From assembly GCF_009674825.1 (NCBI RefSeq), contig NZ_WKJH01000004.1:186001-250000 (forward strand): a stretch of 64,000 bases of DNA. Reading direction: 5' to 3'. Positions 15,679 through 24,813 of the stretch are shown here, in pieces. The position numbers and the translations under genes were made by a program. The stretch is from Maribacter luteus. GTDB lineage: Bacteria > Bacteroidota > Bacteroidia > Flavobacteriales > Flavobacteriaceae. The notes beneath the pieces are model-generated. The model was not told where the DNA came from. It saw only the letters and a program-made list of their open reading frames with translations, and made no database searches. Each line of letters begins with the position of its first letter. The first letter of the stretch is position 1.

Positions 15679-18600
15679 ATGAAAAAAATCTACTTTATAA
15701 CTCTTTTAAGCTTTCTGCATTTTACAGTATCCGCCCAAACAGAGTTTATTACAACTTGGAAAACGGACAATCCAGGAATCTCAGCAGACAATGAAATATC
15801 GATACCTACCTATCCCGGTGAAATTTATGATTACACTATAGATTGGGGCGATGGAACATTCAATGACGGAGTTACAGGAAATATCACCCATACTTACCCC
15901 AATCCTGGCACGTATACCGTTTCGATTTCTGGAGATTTTCCTAGAATATTTTTTAATGACAATGGCTTTGAATTTAACCCCAGTGGTGATATTTTGAAAA
16001 TAATTGCCGTAAATCAATGGGGAGCAATACAATGGTCATCTATGCAAAGTTCATTTTCTGGTTGTTCTAATTTAGACGTTCTTGCAAATGATGTTCCTGA
16101 TCTTTCACAGGTGACTTCCACTAACCATATGTTCACAAATTGTAGTTCTCTGATAGGTACAACGACTTTTAATGAATGGAACACCAATAATCTAACCAAT
16201 ATGGACGGTATGTTCAGTCAATGTACCCTTTTTAATCAACCTATAGGGAATTGGAATGTTTCCAATGTAAATCAGATGGGTACCATGTTCTTAGGGGCAT
16301 CTTCCTTTAATCAAGATATCGGGAATTGGGACGTAGCAAATGTTTTGAATATGTGGGCTTTGTTTGATGGTGCTATATCCTTTAACCAAGATATTGGTGA
16401 TTGGAATGTTGAAAATGTCACTATTATGGGGTGGATGTTCAATGGGGCAAAATCATTTAATCAAGACATTGGTGATTGGAATGTAGCGAACGTTACAAAT
16501 ATGAATTTGATGTTCAATAATGCAACAAAATTCAATCAAAACATTGGTAATTGGAACGTTGGGAATGTTAGTGATATGAGTGGTATGTTTTCCAATGCTT
16601 CTGAGTTTAATCAACCTATTGAAGCATGGGATGTAGCAAAGGTTGTCAGTATGCGGTCAATGTTTTCCAATGCAACCTCCTTTAATCAATACATTGGTAA
16701 TTGGAATGTTGGTCAAGTAACCAATATGTCCAATATGTTTTATTACAATTATGCTTTTGCGCAGGATATTGGTAATTGGGATGTAAGTAATGTCACGGAC
16801 ATGGCTTCTATGTTTAATGGTACAATTTCATTTAACAAAAACATTGGTAATTGGGATGTAAGTAAGGTTACTGATATGTCTAAAATGTTCCAATACGCAT
16901 ATGCCTTCAACCAAAATGTAAGCAATTGGGATGTTAGCAAAGTAACCTTGATGGATAATATGTTCCGCCGAGCAGATTCCTTTAAACAAGACGTTTCTTC
17001 ATGGAACATTGGCAATGTCACCAGTATGGACAATATGTTTTTGGATATTGGAATGTCAAAAGCTACTTATGACAATATCTTAGCTACTTGGTCATCATTA
17101 CCACAAATTCAGGATGGCGTAGTTTTTAATGCAGGAAACAGTGAATATTGCGCTGGCAAGTCGGCCAAGGAAGATTTGATCAACAATCATGGTTGGACTA
17201 TAACAGATGGTGGAGAAATTTGCTTTTTGCCAAATCAATTTGTAACTAAATGGAAAACAGATAATCTTGGTACTTCTGCAGATAATCAAATTACCATTCC
17301 AACATTCCCAGGAGAAGCTTATGACTATACGGTTGATTGGGGTGATGGGAATGTCGACAGCAATGTTACGGGGGATATGACCCATACTTATACAGAACAG
17401 GGTACTTATTATGTTTCCATTAGTGGAATGTTTCCAAGGATATTTTTTAACGAAACTGGGGATAAAGATAAAATACTCACCATTAACCAATGGGGCAATA
17501 TTCAATGGACTTCAATGGATTCCGCCTTTGCCCATTGCTCTAATCTGTCGGTAGCGGCCAATGATATTCCAGACCTATCCAATGTCACAAGTTTAAGACG
17601 AATGTTTTACTATTGTATTTATGCTTTTGATATTTCAGGCAGTCGTGAATTCCCCAATTTTAATGGTATTGAAAACTTCAATGATTGGGATGTAAGTACC
17701 ATAACGGATATGTCAAATATGTTCGATAAATCTTCTTTTTATCAAGATATTTCTCAATGGAATGTAAGCAGTGTCAATAATATGTCTTATATGTTTTTTA
17801 GCAGTCCTTTTAATTTTGATATCAGCACTTGGGATGTAAGTAATGTTACTAATATGGAAGGAATGTTTGGAGCTGGAGGATTTAAACAAGATGTTACGGG
17901 ATGGGATGTCAGCAGTGTTACCGATATGGACTTTATGTTCTACGCTACTTCATTTGATCAAGATATTTCTTCTTGGGATGTTAGCAATGTGACATCTATG
18001 CGGCATATGCTAAGCCAATGTAGTTTTAATCAAGACTTATCCACTTGGGACGTTAGTAACGTGAACGACATGTCCAATATATTTGATGACAACGATCTTT
18101 CTCGGGAAAATTATGATAAAATATTGATAGCTTGGAGCCAATTACCAACCTTAAAATTTGGAACCACATTAGGAGCAAAAGATGTTCAATATTGCTCTGG
18201 AAAGGATGCTCGGCAATTTTTAATTGATAATTATAATTGGAATATCGTGGACCAAGGTGAAAATTGTGAAGAGCATCGGCCCTTTGTTTCCACATGGAAA
18301 ACGGATAATCCAGGTCCCTCAGAAGATAATCAGATAACCATACCAACCAATCCTATAGAAGTTTATAATTACAATGTTGACTGGGGTGATGGCACTAATG
18401 ATATGGGTATAACAGCGAATATTACACATACCTATGATGAACCCGGTATCTATCAAGTCTCTATTTCTGGAAGATTTCCCCATATGTACTTCAACAATGG
18501 AGGCCCAAGCAATTATCCTTATCAACAACCAACTAAGGTTTCTGATATTAAAAAAATCATATCAATCGATCAGTGGGGTACCATTCGATGGAATTCAATG

Positions 18601-20769
18601 ACTTATGCCTTTGCTGGGTGTTCAAACATGGATGTTGTGGCAACGGACATTCCAGATTTTTCTAAGGACATACACTTATCCTATATGTTTTATGGGTGTG
18701 CATCCCTTAAAGGAAATAATACAATGGCACAATGGGATTTGAGTCAAACCACCATGTCGGCTCTTGGTATGTTTGCTGGTGCTACTCTTTTTAACCAGCC
18801 CATAGGGGACTGGGATGTTAGTAATATTCGATATCTTGATAGGATGTTCGAAAATGCAACTTCGTTCAACCAAAATTTGGAAAATTGGGACATAGGAAGT
18901 GTGGAAAATATGGATGCCATGTTCGATGGTTCCGGAATTTCCTTACTAAATTACGATAGGATGTTAAATGCATGGAGCTCTCTGCCAACCTTGGTAAACA
19001 ATGTTAAGCTGGGAGCAGCAAACACTAACTACTGTAACAGTGCAGGGGCGAGGCAAGAACTTATAGATTCTTATGGATGGGAAATTACAGATGCTGGTAA
19101 TGATTGTTCATCCACTTATTTTATCACCAAATGGAAAACAGATAACCCTGGAAGTTCAGATGATAACCAGATTTCGATTCCAACATTTCCCGGAGAAACC
19201 TATAATTATTCTGTTGAATGGGGCGATGGGACTATGGAAACCAATATAACAGGGGATATTACACATACATATGCTGAGCCAGGCACCTATCAAGTTTCAA
19301 TAACAGGTATGTTTCCCCGCATATATTTTGATGGGGAATTAGATTCGGATGATGAAGGTTTTATCATTGTAGGTCACGATGATAATGATAAGTTATTGAG
19401 TGTAGATCAATGGGGAACAAATATTTGGTCTTCAATGGAAAAGGCATTTTTTGGATGTGAAAATTTAATCATTAAGGCAATAGATGTCCCTAATCTTTTA
19501 GAGGTAGAAAATATGTCCAATATGTTCAACTATTGTAAATCAATTACAAACAACCCTTCAATGAAGTTTTGGGACGTTAGCAATGTCACTAATATGTCCA
19601 ATCTCTTTGCAGAAGCAAGGTCATTTAACCAAGATATTTCTGATTGGAATATGGCTAGTGTCACTTCAATTGCCGGCATGTTTAATCAGGCGGTTTCCTT
19701 TGATCAGAACCTTGGAACATGGGACGTAAGTAATATAACAACAATGGACAATCTTTTATATGGTACGGGACTGTCTTCAGATAATTATGATAAAACCCTT
19801 ATAGGGTGGAACAATCTACCAGCATTACAAAAGGACATTATTGTCAATGCGGGTTATAGCCAGTTCTGTGAAGCAACCGAAGCACGTCAAAATATAATTG
19901 ACACCTATGGTTGGGTTATATCTGATGCGGGGGAAGTTCCTTTATGTAATCAGGATAACGATTTAGATGGTGTTATGGACCATCTAGATGCTTGTTTGGA
20001 TACCCAGCCAGGGGCACTCGTGAATGCCAATGGTTGTGATAGTATTCCGTATGATGCTATATTGATTAATGTACTGACCCCTAGTTGCGTAGGAAGCTCC
20101 AATGGCGGCATCGAAATTACGATGAATGCTTCAGGATATTCATTGGACATTACCATTGAGGGTCAAGGTATTTCAAATCAATATAATGATGTAGATTCTG
20201 ATATTGGATTAAAATTAAATAATTTGGCGGTTGGTATGTATACTATAAATGTCTCAATTCCAGATATCCTATATGAACAGAGTTATGGTGTAACCGTAAA
20301 TGCCTTGAATGCCGTCACAGGAAAAAGGTATTCGCTTGATTCCAAATCAGGAAGTGTTTCTTATTCTGTTACTGGGAGTAAAACCTATGAAGTAATCGTT
20401 AATGACTCCAAAACCTACTACACATTTGATCATTCTGGCGAGCAAATCATTTCAATGGAAAACTTAAGTGGTCAAAATGAAATTATTATTTATGGAGAAA
20501 ACGATTGTCAAGGTAAAATCTCTGACAGTTTTTATATAGGAAATACTATTCAAGTGTTCCCGACAATAACATCCACAAAAGTGGATCTTTTAACCAATGG
20601 CGATGAGTTAAAAGCTAGTATTTACAGCCTTGATGGTCGTTTAATAAAAGATTTTTATTATCAGCAACCTCATGAAAGTATCGATATGTCTTCATTAGAA
20701 TCAGGTATTTACATCCTGCGATTATCTTTGGGAGCACAAGTAGAAACCGTAAAGATTATTAAACAATGA
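15679..20769 (+). CDS. Giant BspA-type repeat surface protein with four PKD-like modules and T9SS sorting domain
   Basis: A 1696-residue secreted protein with a signal peptide (1-19, cut near SAQ). It is built of four modules, each opening with a PKD-like domain that starts F[IV][TS]xWKTDNxGxSxDN at residues about 23, 521, 869 and 1148. A run of BspA/DUF285 repeats of about 25 residues (FNQxIGxWDVSNVTxMxxMF) follows each. Each module closes with a conserved ...YDxxLxxWSxLP / YC...ARQxLIDxYGWxIxDxG cap. Module 1 is the longest, with about ten repeats. After module 4 come a thrombospondin-3-like calcium loop (DNDLDGVMDHLDAC, about 1425), a beta domain, and a C-terminal type A T9SS sorting domain (about 1623-1696, ending VETVKIIKQ). 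An adhesin or glycan-binding role is likely. The next gene overlaps its stop (ATGA). Confidence 0.9.
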   Translation: MKKIYFITLLSFLHFTVSAQTEFITTWKTDNPGISADNEISIPTYPGEIYDYTIDWGDGTFNDGVTGNITHTYPNPGTYTVSISGDFPRIFFNDNGFEFNPSGDILKIIAVNQWGAIQWSSMQSSFSGCSNLDVLANDVPDLSQVTSTNHMFTNCSSLIGTTTFNEWNTNNLTNMDGMFSQCTLFNQPIGNWNVSNVNQMGTMFLGASSFNQDIGNWDVANVLNMWALFDGAISFNQDIGDWNVENVTIMGWMFNGAKSFNQDIGDWNVANVTNMNLMFNNATKFNQNIGNWNVGNVSDMSGMFSNASEFNQPIEAWDVAKVVSMRSMFSNATSFNQYIGNWNVGQVTNMSNMFYYNYAFAQDIGNWDVSNVTDMASMFNGTISFNKNIGNWDVSKVTDMSKMFQYAYAFNQNVSNWDVSKVTLMDNMFRRADSFKQDVSSWNIGNVTSMDNMFLDIGMSKATYDNILATWSSLPQIQDGVVFNAGNSEYCAGKSAKEDLINNHGWTITDGGEICFLPNQFVTKWKTDNLGTSADNQITIPTFPGEAYDYTVDWGDGNVDSNVTGDMTHTYTEQGTYYVSISGMFPRIFFNETGDKDKILTINQWGNIQWTSMDSAFAHCSNLSVAANDIPDLSNVTSLRRMFYYCIYAFDISGSREFPNFNGIENFNDWDVSTITDMSNMFDKSSFYQDISQWNVSSVNNMSYMFFSSPFNFDISTWDVSNVTNMEGMFGAGGFKQDVTGWDVSSVTDMDFMFYATSFDQDISSWDVSNVTSMRHMLSQCSFNQDLSTWDVSNVNDMSNIFDDNDLSRENYDKILIAWSQLPTLKFGTTLGAKDVQYCSGKDARQFLIDNYNWNIVDQGENCEEHRPFVSTWKTDNPGPSEDNQITIPTNPIEVYNYNVDWGDGTNDMGITANITHTYDEPGIYQVSISGRFPHMYFNNGGPSNYPYQQPTKVSDIKKIISIDQWGTIRWNSMTYAFAGCSNMDVVATDIPDFSKDIHLSYMFYGCASLKGNNTMAQWDLSQTTMSALGMFAGATLFNQPIGDWDVSNIRYLDRMFENATSFNQNLENWDIGSVENMDAMFDGSGISLLNYDRMLNAWSSLPTLVNNVKLGAANTNYCNSAGARQELIDSYGWEITDAGNDCSSTYFITKWKTDNPGSSDDNQISIPTFPGETYNYSVEWGDGTMETNITGDITHTYAEPGTYQVSITGMFPRIYFDGELDSDDEGFIIVGHDDNDKLLSVDQWGTNIWSSMEKAFFGCENLIIKAIDVPNLLEVENMSNMFNYCKSITNNPSMKFWDVSNVTNMSNLFAEARSFNQDISDWNMASVTSIAGMFNQAVSFDQNLGTWDVSNITTMDNLLYGTGLSSDNYDKTLIGWNNLPALQKDIIVNAGYSQFCEATEARQNIIDTYGWVISDAGEVPLCNQDNDLDGVMDHLDACLDTQPGALVNANGCDSIPYDAILINVLTPSCVGSSNGGIEITMNASGYSLDITIEGQGISNQYNDVDSDIGLKLNNLAVGMYTINVSIPDILYEQSYGVTVNALNAVTGKRYSLDSKSGSVSYSVTGSKTYEVIVNDSKTYYTFDHSGEQIISMENLSGQNEIIIYGENDCQGKISDSFYIGNTIQVFPTITSTKVDLLTNGDELKASIYSLDGRLIKDFYYQQPHESIDMSSLESGIYILRLSLGAQVETVKIIKQ
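16230..17040 (+). repeat. Tandem ~75-bp coding repeats of BspA module 1
   Basis: About ten imperfect units of about 75 bp, each coding one 25-residue BspA repeat. Some adjacent units are nearly identical at DNA level: a 23-bp string at 16768-16790 recurs exactly at 16843-16865. Such repeats can expand or contract by recombination. Confidence 0.75.
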
Positions 20770-21470
20770 AAAATATAAAAACCTTTATAGGCCAATTACT
20801 TTTAATATATACTGTTGTGTTATTTTCATGCTGCAGTGGTGAAGGTGGCTCTGAAGAACCTCCCTTAATACAAAAGAATCCGCCTTCTAAAGCTGTAGCC
20901 GTACTACCTTCAAATGGTGAGCCTTGTTCTGATTACGAAGAAGTTATTGACGATGACTCAAAAGTGCTAATTTCGTTTAAATGGAATGCCGCAGAATTAG
21001 CACAGAGTTACACTCTCGTAATTTTGGAAGGTGCTTCAGAAGTATTCAGAAATACATTGAATACTCTGGAAACTAAAGTAACATTAGAGAAGGGACGAAC
21101 ATATTCATGGGGCGTGATATCATCCAATGAAGACGGTGAGACCATTGGAGACACTTTTTCGTTTACAACCCCAGGCAGACAAATTGGAAATTTTGCCCCA
21201 TATACTGCAGAGATATCCATATCCTTTGATGTACAAAATTCTGAAATGCGGGTATCGTGGATTGGCAAAGATGAGGATGAAGATACACTTCGATATGATA
21301 TTAAAATATTGGAAAATGAAACGGTTTTGTCAGAATTTTCAAATTTGGAAGCTTCTTCAATAGATCCTATTGTTTATACCCCATCTACGTCATATAGGAT
21401 TGAAGTCACCTCAAAAGACAACAGTGATAATTATTCTGTTTCAATTCTCAATGTTGTTTCCCCAGACTAA
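20766..21470 (+). CDS. Lipoprotein with fibronectin-III-like domains, coupled to the BspA protein
   Basis: The start codon overlaps the stop of the 1696-aa gene (ATGA), implying translational coupling. The 234-residue product has a lipoprotein signal with FSCC around Cys22/23. It then has two beta-sandwich domains of fibronectin type III style: VLISFKWNAAELAQSYTLVI...YSWGVISSNEDGE and MRVSWIGKDEDEDTLRYDI...YRIEVTSKDNSD. It may act as a cell-surface partner or anchor for the secreted repeat protein. No enzyme motif is seen. Confidence 0.8.
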   Translation: MKNIKTFIGQLLLIYTVVLFSCCSGEGGSEEPPLIQKNPPSKAVAVLPSNGEPCSDYEEVIDDDSKVLISFKWNAAELAQSYTLVILEGASEVFRNTLNTLETKVTLEKGRTYSWGVISSNEDGETIGDTFSFTTPGRQIGNFAPYTAEISISFDVQNSEMRVSWIGKDEDEDTLRYDIKILENETVLSEFSNLEASSIDPIVYTPSTSYRIEVTSKDNSDNYSVSILNVVSPD

Positions 21471-21523
21471 AATATACGTTGTAGATTTTTAAATAGAGTA
21501 GGGGCCACATCAAATTTACCTAG

Positions 21524-22669
21524 TTAAACCAAGGGATTACCTAACTTTCTTTTTCTTTTTTGCTTCAATTTATTCCACCATATAAGGGTTCCGGTAATGG
21601 GCAAACTCGTCCCGATCAAACAAGCCAAAAAGTAGAGTGTTTTTGAAAACATACCTAAAACCTCCCCGGTATGTATGGGCCGTATTAAAGAGGCTATTTT
21701 AACATTCATGGGTTTATCTTGGAAAACATCTACGAATAATATTTCCCCACCTGTATCCATATATAATCGATCGGCGGTTACCGGCGACCAATTGTTATTG
21801 TTATATTTTCTAAAACTGTAGTAATTGTTCTTTTTGTTCGGCAAGGAAACTGACAATTCCCCCTCATAATCCAACTTTTCATTTGCCAAAGCTATGGCTT
21901 GATCAATGGTTATATTTTCACTTTTTGACAATGCCCCTGTTTCGATCTTTGGTCCGGATCTATCAAAAATAGGAGCGCCCATGAGATTACCCAAACCCTC
22001 CCTATACCCATCAAAAGACCAGCATAGTCCCGTTATGCACATAATGACCAAAAAAACACATGAATAGAATCCCAAAGTATTGTGAATATCATGGCTGATA
22101 CGTTTCCAGTTAGCACTGGTTTTAATGGTAAATCCTCTTTTGAACTGTTTCCACTTAAATTTTCTGGGAAACCAAAGTACAATCCCGGAGATTGATAAAA
22201 CTAAGAATATTATGGTCGCAACACCCACAATAGGTCTTCCCACGGGTATATCCAACAACAACCATCGATGTAATCTGAACATAGACATCAGAAATACATC
22301 TGCACCGGACTTTTTAATCGTATGCATATTTGCCGTAAATGGATCTACCATTATTTGCGAGCCCCTGCGTTCCTTAGGGTCTTTCTTTACGGTAAAGACA
22401 TATGGTTCCGTTTCAATATCAGGCAAAGTTACCCCAGTAACGAAACCTTGATCGGATTCCTCTAATAACTTGGACAAATTCTCTACTGAATGTTTTGCCG
22501 TACCTACCTCAACATGGACTTCTTCGGCAAAGAAATCTTTTATTTCATGTTCAAAGGCCAATATGGTACCGCTAAGACAGACCAAAAACAATATAATTCC
22601 GCTTCCAAGGCCCAACCATAAATGAATATCGTTGATAAATTTTCTGATACTAAACTTTTTGTTTTTCAT
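21524..22669 (-). CDS. PepSY-domain membrane protein (putative ferric-siderophore reductase type)
   Basis: The protein belongs to the PepSY-associated TM helix family. There are four membrane segments (near the N-terminus, two central, one near the C-terminus), an IHLWLGLGSG motif on the first helix with an invariant His, PepSY-like extracytoplasmic segments, and further membrane histidines (HRWLLLDIPVGRP, ISHDIHNTLGFYS, RPIHTGEVLG). Such proteins accompany TonB-dependent siderophore receptors and are thought to reduce imported iron. I start at the ATG at 22669; an in-frame ATG 20 codons upstream lies inside a strong hairpin and gives an unlikely N-terminus. The gene directly follows a TonB receptor remnant. 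Confidence 0.82.
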   Translation of the reverse strand: MKNKKFSIRKFINDIHLWLGLGSGIILFLVCLSGTILAFEHEIKDFFAEEVHVEVGTAKHSVENLSKLLEESDQGFVTGVTLPDIETEPYVFTVKKDPKERRGSQIMVDPFTANMHTIKKSGADVFLMSMFRLHRWLLLDIPVGRPIVGVATIIFLVLSISGIVLWFPRKFKWKQFKRGFTIKTSANWKRISHDIHNTLGFYSCVFLVIMCITGLCWSFDGYREGLGNLMGAPIFDRSGPKIETGALSKSENITIDQAIALANEKLDYEGELSVSLPNKKNNYYSFRKYNNNNWSPVTADRLYMDTGGEILFVDVFQDKPMNVKIASLIRPIHTGEVLGMFSKTLYFLACLIGTSLPITGTLIWWNKLKQKRKRKLGNPLV

Positions 22670-22684
22670 ATTTATAAATATAAA

Positions 22685-22726
22685 AACCACAAAACATACA
22701 ATCCATAAGGTTGTACTTTTGTGGTT
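22685..22726 (-). terminator. Intercistronic hairpin (attenuator or terminator) between TonB receptor remnant and PepSY gene
   Basis: AACCACAAAA (22685-22694) and TTTTGTGGTT (22717-22726) are perfect 10-bp arms. On the minus strand the hairpin is followed by T-rich sequence. It would end or attenuate transcription coming from the receptor promoter before the PepSY gene. Confidence 0.6.
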
Positions 22727-22743
22727 CAACTTAAACTAACACA

Positions 22744-23004
22744 TTAAAACTCATAGGTTACTAAGGCCGCAAGGTTCCTAGGGTCCGTTTGGTTTATATA
22801 AGAATTCCTACAGGCATTGTGCCCTATTTCATTAAATAAGTTATTAACCAAGAACCTTGGACCCCAATGATCGTTATGCGTATTGGCCAGTTGTGCATAG
22901 GCTATTGGTTCATTATCCGTATTTTTTAGATATCCTTCAATCCGGGACTGGGCAAATGATAACTGGATTGCCAATAAAAAAAACAGACATAACTTATTGC
23001 ACAT
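22744..23004 (-). pseudogene. TonB-dependent receptor remnant, internally deleted but in frame (86 aa)
   Basis: The short open frame has a good signal peptide (MCNKLCLFFLLAIQLSFAQ) and the first residues of the carboxypeptidase-like domain that opens many Bacteroidota TonB receptors (SRIEGYLKNTDNEPIAYAQ). It then jumps to a typical receptor C-terminus: VNNLFNEIGHNACRNSY, INQTDPRNLAALVTYEF, ending in Phe as outer-membrane beta-barrels do. The plug and nearly the whole barrel (normally several hundred residues) are missing, with the reading frame kept. The join lies near LANTHNDHWG (about residues 40-50). It cannot form a receptor. Its promoter still carries Fur-like boxes and its PepSY partner is intact. 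Confidence 0.8.
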
Positions 23005-23011
23005 AATTTTT

Positions 23012-23030
23012 ATTTAGATTGGTTAAAAAT
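23012..23030 (-). promoter_or_regulatory. Fur-like box, proximal (weak)
   Basis: TATTTAGATTG recurs here exactly as in the stronger box 60 bp away. The 9-1-9 dyad match is only partial (5 of 9). It lies 7 bp upstream of the receptor remnant start codon. Confidence 0.4.
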
Positions 23031-23071
23031 AGAAACACAAATTTAAATATCGGATTTGAAATAGCAAATTT

Positions 23072-23090
23072 ATTTAGATTGAATTTAAAT
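23072..23090 (-). promoter_or_regulatory. Fur-like box (9-1-9 inverted repeat) upstream of TonB receptor remnant
   Basis: ATTTAGATT-G-AATTTAAAT is a 19-bp inverted repeat with 8 of 9 positions paired, the geometry of a classical Fur box. It lies about 70 bp upstream of the remnant receptor start, where iron-regulated TonB receptor promoters are expected to carry one. Confidence 0.55.
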
Positions 23091-23373
23091 AATATTTCTA
23101 AATAACTGTTTTTCAAGGTTTTAAAGAAGTTTTTCTTTATTTATAAAAATATCTATTGGATGCAACACATTATTATTAAGCTGTTTATAATGTAAAACTG
23201 TTTGTTTTAATGACGTTCAAATAAAGGTGTTCTTTTAATGATTGTTCATTGTTTCAAAAAAAACAGAGCACTTAGAATTCATTGAAACTTTAAAAAATGA
23301 GTTGAAAAAATCCGCATAAATCCTTATTCCAAGTGATGATTCCTTTTATATTCTATCAGTTTTTGTTTTTTTC
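23091..23373. other. Intergenic, AT-rich, nothing else recognised
   Basis: Between the Fur-like box and the GPH symporter start I see poly-A/T runs but no clear -7/-33 pair, hairpin terminator or small gene. Confidence 0.5.
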
Positions 23374-24813
23374 ATGACATCTATACTAGATTTTACTTCA
23401 TATCTTAATCCCTTGAAACAAACCGACCAAATGTTAGAAAACGAGAAAATTGATCAAGAAGGGATTTTGGATCCAATTAAACTGAAGGAAAAAATAGGAT
23501 ACGGACTGGGGGATTTAGGCTTCAATTTCTATTGGGCCAATATTTCGGCATTTCTATTGATCTTTTATACGGATGTTTTTGGAATTTCAGCAGCAGCAGC
23601 GGGTACCATGATGTTGGTCACAAAGATTGTGGATGCTTTTACCGATCCCATTATGGGGGCCATCGCCGATCGCACAAAAACACGTTTTGGTAAATTTAGA
23701 CCCTACCTATTATGGGGTGGACTTCCCATGGCCGCTGCAGGGGTAATCACTTATACCACACCCGATTTGGCCGAAGGGGGCAAAGTCATTTGGGCCTATG
23801 GCACCTATACGCTAATGATGATGATGTACACTGTTCTAAGTGTGCCTTATTCCGCTCTTTCAGGAGTAATTACCGGTAGGAGCCAAGATCGCACGGAGCT
23901 CATCAGTTTTCGATTTATCGCCGCTTTTACAGGCACCACCTTAGTCAACTTCTTTACTTTGGATTTGGTGGAATTCCTAGGAAACGGAAACGAAACCTTA
24001 GGATGGCAATTGACCATGGGGGTTTACGGGATTCTTGCAGCAATGCTGTTCGCCATCGTTTTTTATACTACCAAGGAAAGGATTTCACCTCCCGCCCAAC
24101 AAAGAACAAATGCCTTTAGCGACTTAAAGGATTTAACAAAAAACAGGCCATGGTTAGTCCTATTCAGTATCGCTTTGATCATTATGATTACCATCACCAT
24201 GCGAGCAGGCGCATCTATTTATTACATCAAATATTATGTGAACCGGCCTGACCTGATAAAATACTTCCTTACTGCATATGGACTGGCATTGGCTGCCGGG
24301 GCGGCAATAACCCCCTTATTGACAAGGTTTATTGACAAGAAGAACTTACTTATCCTATTAATGACAATGACCGGGATATTATCGATCCTTTTCTATTTCA
24401 TTCCCAGTGATGCCATTTGGTTAATGTTCACCGTACATATTCTCATAGGTCTTGCCTTAGGCCCAAAATCGCCCTTGGCATTTTCGATGTATGCCGATAC
24501 GGCCGATTATACCGAATGGAAAACCGGACGAAGGGCCACTGCAATGACATTTTCCGCAGCAATATTTTCCCAAAAATTGGGAGGGGCCTTAGCTTCTTTT
24601 GCTATCGGAGCTGTATTGGCTACCATGGGTTATGTGGCCAATGAAGCCCAATCAGATGCCTCACAAACGGGTATTATACTTACGATTAGCGTTATGCCCG
24701 GAATTGTAGCGTTATTGGCAGCATTTGTTATGCGATATTATACCCTGGACAATGCCATGCTCAAAAAAGTGCAAAGTGATTTAAAAGAACGAAAGATTGC
24801 CGAAAAACAATGA
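23374..24813 (+). CDS. GPH-family sugar:cation symporter (MelB-like MFS)
   Basis: The 479-residue protein has twelve predicted membrane helices after a hydrophilic N-terminal stretch of about 35 residues. GPH signatures are clear: KIGYGLGDLGFNFYWANIS in helix I, IVDAFTDPIMGAIADRTKTRFGKFRPYLLWG (helix II with the cation-site Asp residues and the following loop), and YADTADYTEWKTGRRATAMTFS near helix X. These symporters import oligosaccharides or glycosides with Na+ or H+. Its stop overlaps the start of the phosphorylase gene by ATGA, so the transported sugar is very probably the substrate of that enzyme. An internal ATG at codon 20 is an alternative start. Confidence 0.9.
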   Translation: MTSILDFTSYLNPLKQTDQMLENEKIDQEGILDPIKLKEKIGYGLGDLGFNFYWANISAFLLIFYTDVFGISAAAAGTMMLVTKIVDAFTDPIMGAIADRTKTRFGKFRPYLLWGGLPMAAAGVITYTTPDLAEGGKVIWAYGTYTLMMMMYTVLSVPYSALSGVITGRSQDRTELISFRFIAAFTGTTLVNFFTLDLVEFLGNGNETLGWQLTMGVYGILAAMLFAIVFYTTKERISPPAQQRTNAFSDLKDLTKNRPWLVLFSIALIIMITITMRAGASIYYIKYYVNRPDLIKYFLTAYGLALAAGAAITPLLTRFIDKKNLLILLMTMTGILSILFYFIPSDAIWLMFTVHILIGLALGPKSPLAFSMYADTADYTEWKTGRRATAMTFSAAIFSQKLGGALASFAIGAVLATMGYVANEAQSDASQTGIILTISVMPGIVALLAAFVMRYYTLDNAMLKKVQSDLKERKIAEKQ

